Source: an uncultured Collinsella sp. (lineage in GTDB: Bacteria; Actinomycetota; Coriobacteriia; Coriobacteriales; Coriobacteriaceae). From it: a DNA stretch of 5,571 nt. Where the stretch lies: NCBI GenBank assembly GCA_900544115.1, contig UQTW01000047.1, positions 1 through 5,571 on the forward strand, given 5' to 3'. Under the pieces are notes generated by a model. The model was given only the letters and a program-made list of their open reading frames with translations, was not told where the DNA came from and did no database searches. Shown here piece after piece: positions 5,253-5,571 of the stretch (its first letter is position 1; every line of letters starts with the position of its first letter). A program made the position numbers and the translations under genes.

Positions 5253-5571
5253 ATGGCTAATCGTTTCGTTCTCAACACCATCTCTTATCATGGTTCCGGC
5301 GCCATCAAGGAGATCCCCGGCGAGCTCCAGCGTCGCGGCTACAAGAAGATCTTCGTCTGCTCCGACCCCGACCTGGTCAAGTTTGGCGTTACCGCTAAGG
5401 TGACCGACGAGCTTGACGCCGCCGGCATCGCTTGGAGCCTCTACTCCGAGATTAAGCCCAACCCCACGATCCAGAACGTCAAGGACGGCGTCGAGGCCTT
5501 CAAGGCCGCCGAGGCTGACGCTATCGTGACCATCGGTGGTGGCTCCTCCATGGACACCGCCAAGGCTATCG
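5253..5571 (+). CDS. fucO: Lactaldehyde reductase / iron-containing alcohol dehydrogenase (3' end outside window)
   Basis: First 106 codons of a group III (iron-dependent) alcohol dehydrogenase. The start closely follows E. coli FucO: MANR at 1-4, RRGYKK (27-32), AKVTDELDAAGIAW (48-61), PNPTI (69-73) and the NAD(H)-binding GGGSSMDTAKAI (95-106). FucO reduces L-lactaldehyde to (S)-1,2-propanediol with NADH during anaerobic fucose or rhamnose breakdown in the cytoplasm. The iron-binding Asp and His residues and most of the roughly 380-residue protein lie beyond the window, so completeness cannot be judged. GGGAGG (5241-5246) with a 6-bp gap supports the ATG at 5253. The gene sits behind a terminator and has its own regulatory region with paired boxes, so it is probably independently controlled. 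Other alcohol dehydrogenases of the same family with different substrates remain possible. Confidence 0.87.
   Translation, partial: MANRFVLNTISYHGSGAIKEIPGELQRRGYKKIFVCSDPDLVKFGVTAKVTDELDAAGIAWSLYSEIKPNPTIQNVKDGVEAFKAAEADAIVTIGGGSSMDTAKAI

Overview
The window is GC-rich, densely coding bacterial chromosome. It most resembles a gut Coriobacteriia genome such as Collinsella. This rests on the GC-rich codon use, the mix of families (YgiQ radical SAM protein, DUF1275/YoaK membrane protein, FucO-type lactaldehyde reductase, RelB/DinJ-like antitoxin) and the GGAGG-type ribosome binding sites. The genus is inferred from memory of such genomes and was not tested by a search.

Layout, left to right. 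(1) Positions 2-559 hold the end of a compact ABC-transporter ATPase, probably the last gene of an operon that begins upstream. (2) Positions 560-1058 are the most unusual part: a small RelB/DinJ-type antitoxin gene (775-975) with no toxin beside it. It is flanked by two copies of a 31-bp imperfect repeat (580-610 and 977-1007). Between the first copy and the gene lie a possible extended -10 promoter, three short direct repeats at exact 10-bp spacing, and a GC-rich foldable leader. (3) Positions 1059-1970 encode a CPBP-family intramembrane protease with its own strong ribosome binding site. (4) It runs tail to tail into ygiQ (4102 down to 1967, minus strand); the two stop codons share the four bases CTAG. 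(5) A 268-bp divergent intergenic region (4103-4370) carries a perfect 11-bp-arm palindrome directly beside a probable ygiQ -10 box. (6) A DUF1275 (YoaK-like) membrane protein gene (4371-5087) ends in a strong intrinsic terminator. (7) The last region carries oppositely oriented AACGCTTT boxes and the first 106 codons of a lactaldehyde reductase (fucO-like), which continues past the window end.

The genes do not form one pathway; the window looks like several independent transcription units. No complete new multi-gene system is visible. The parts most worth a second look are the repeat-flanked, C-terminally short orphan antitoxin with its phased repeats and folded leader, the palindrome at the ygiQ promoter, and the paired boxes upstream of fucO. 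No tRNA, rRNA, CRISPR array, transposase or integrase was seen.
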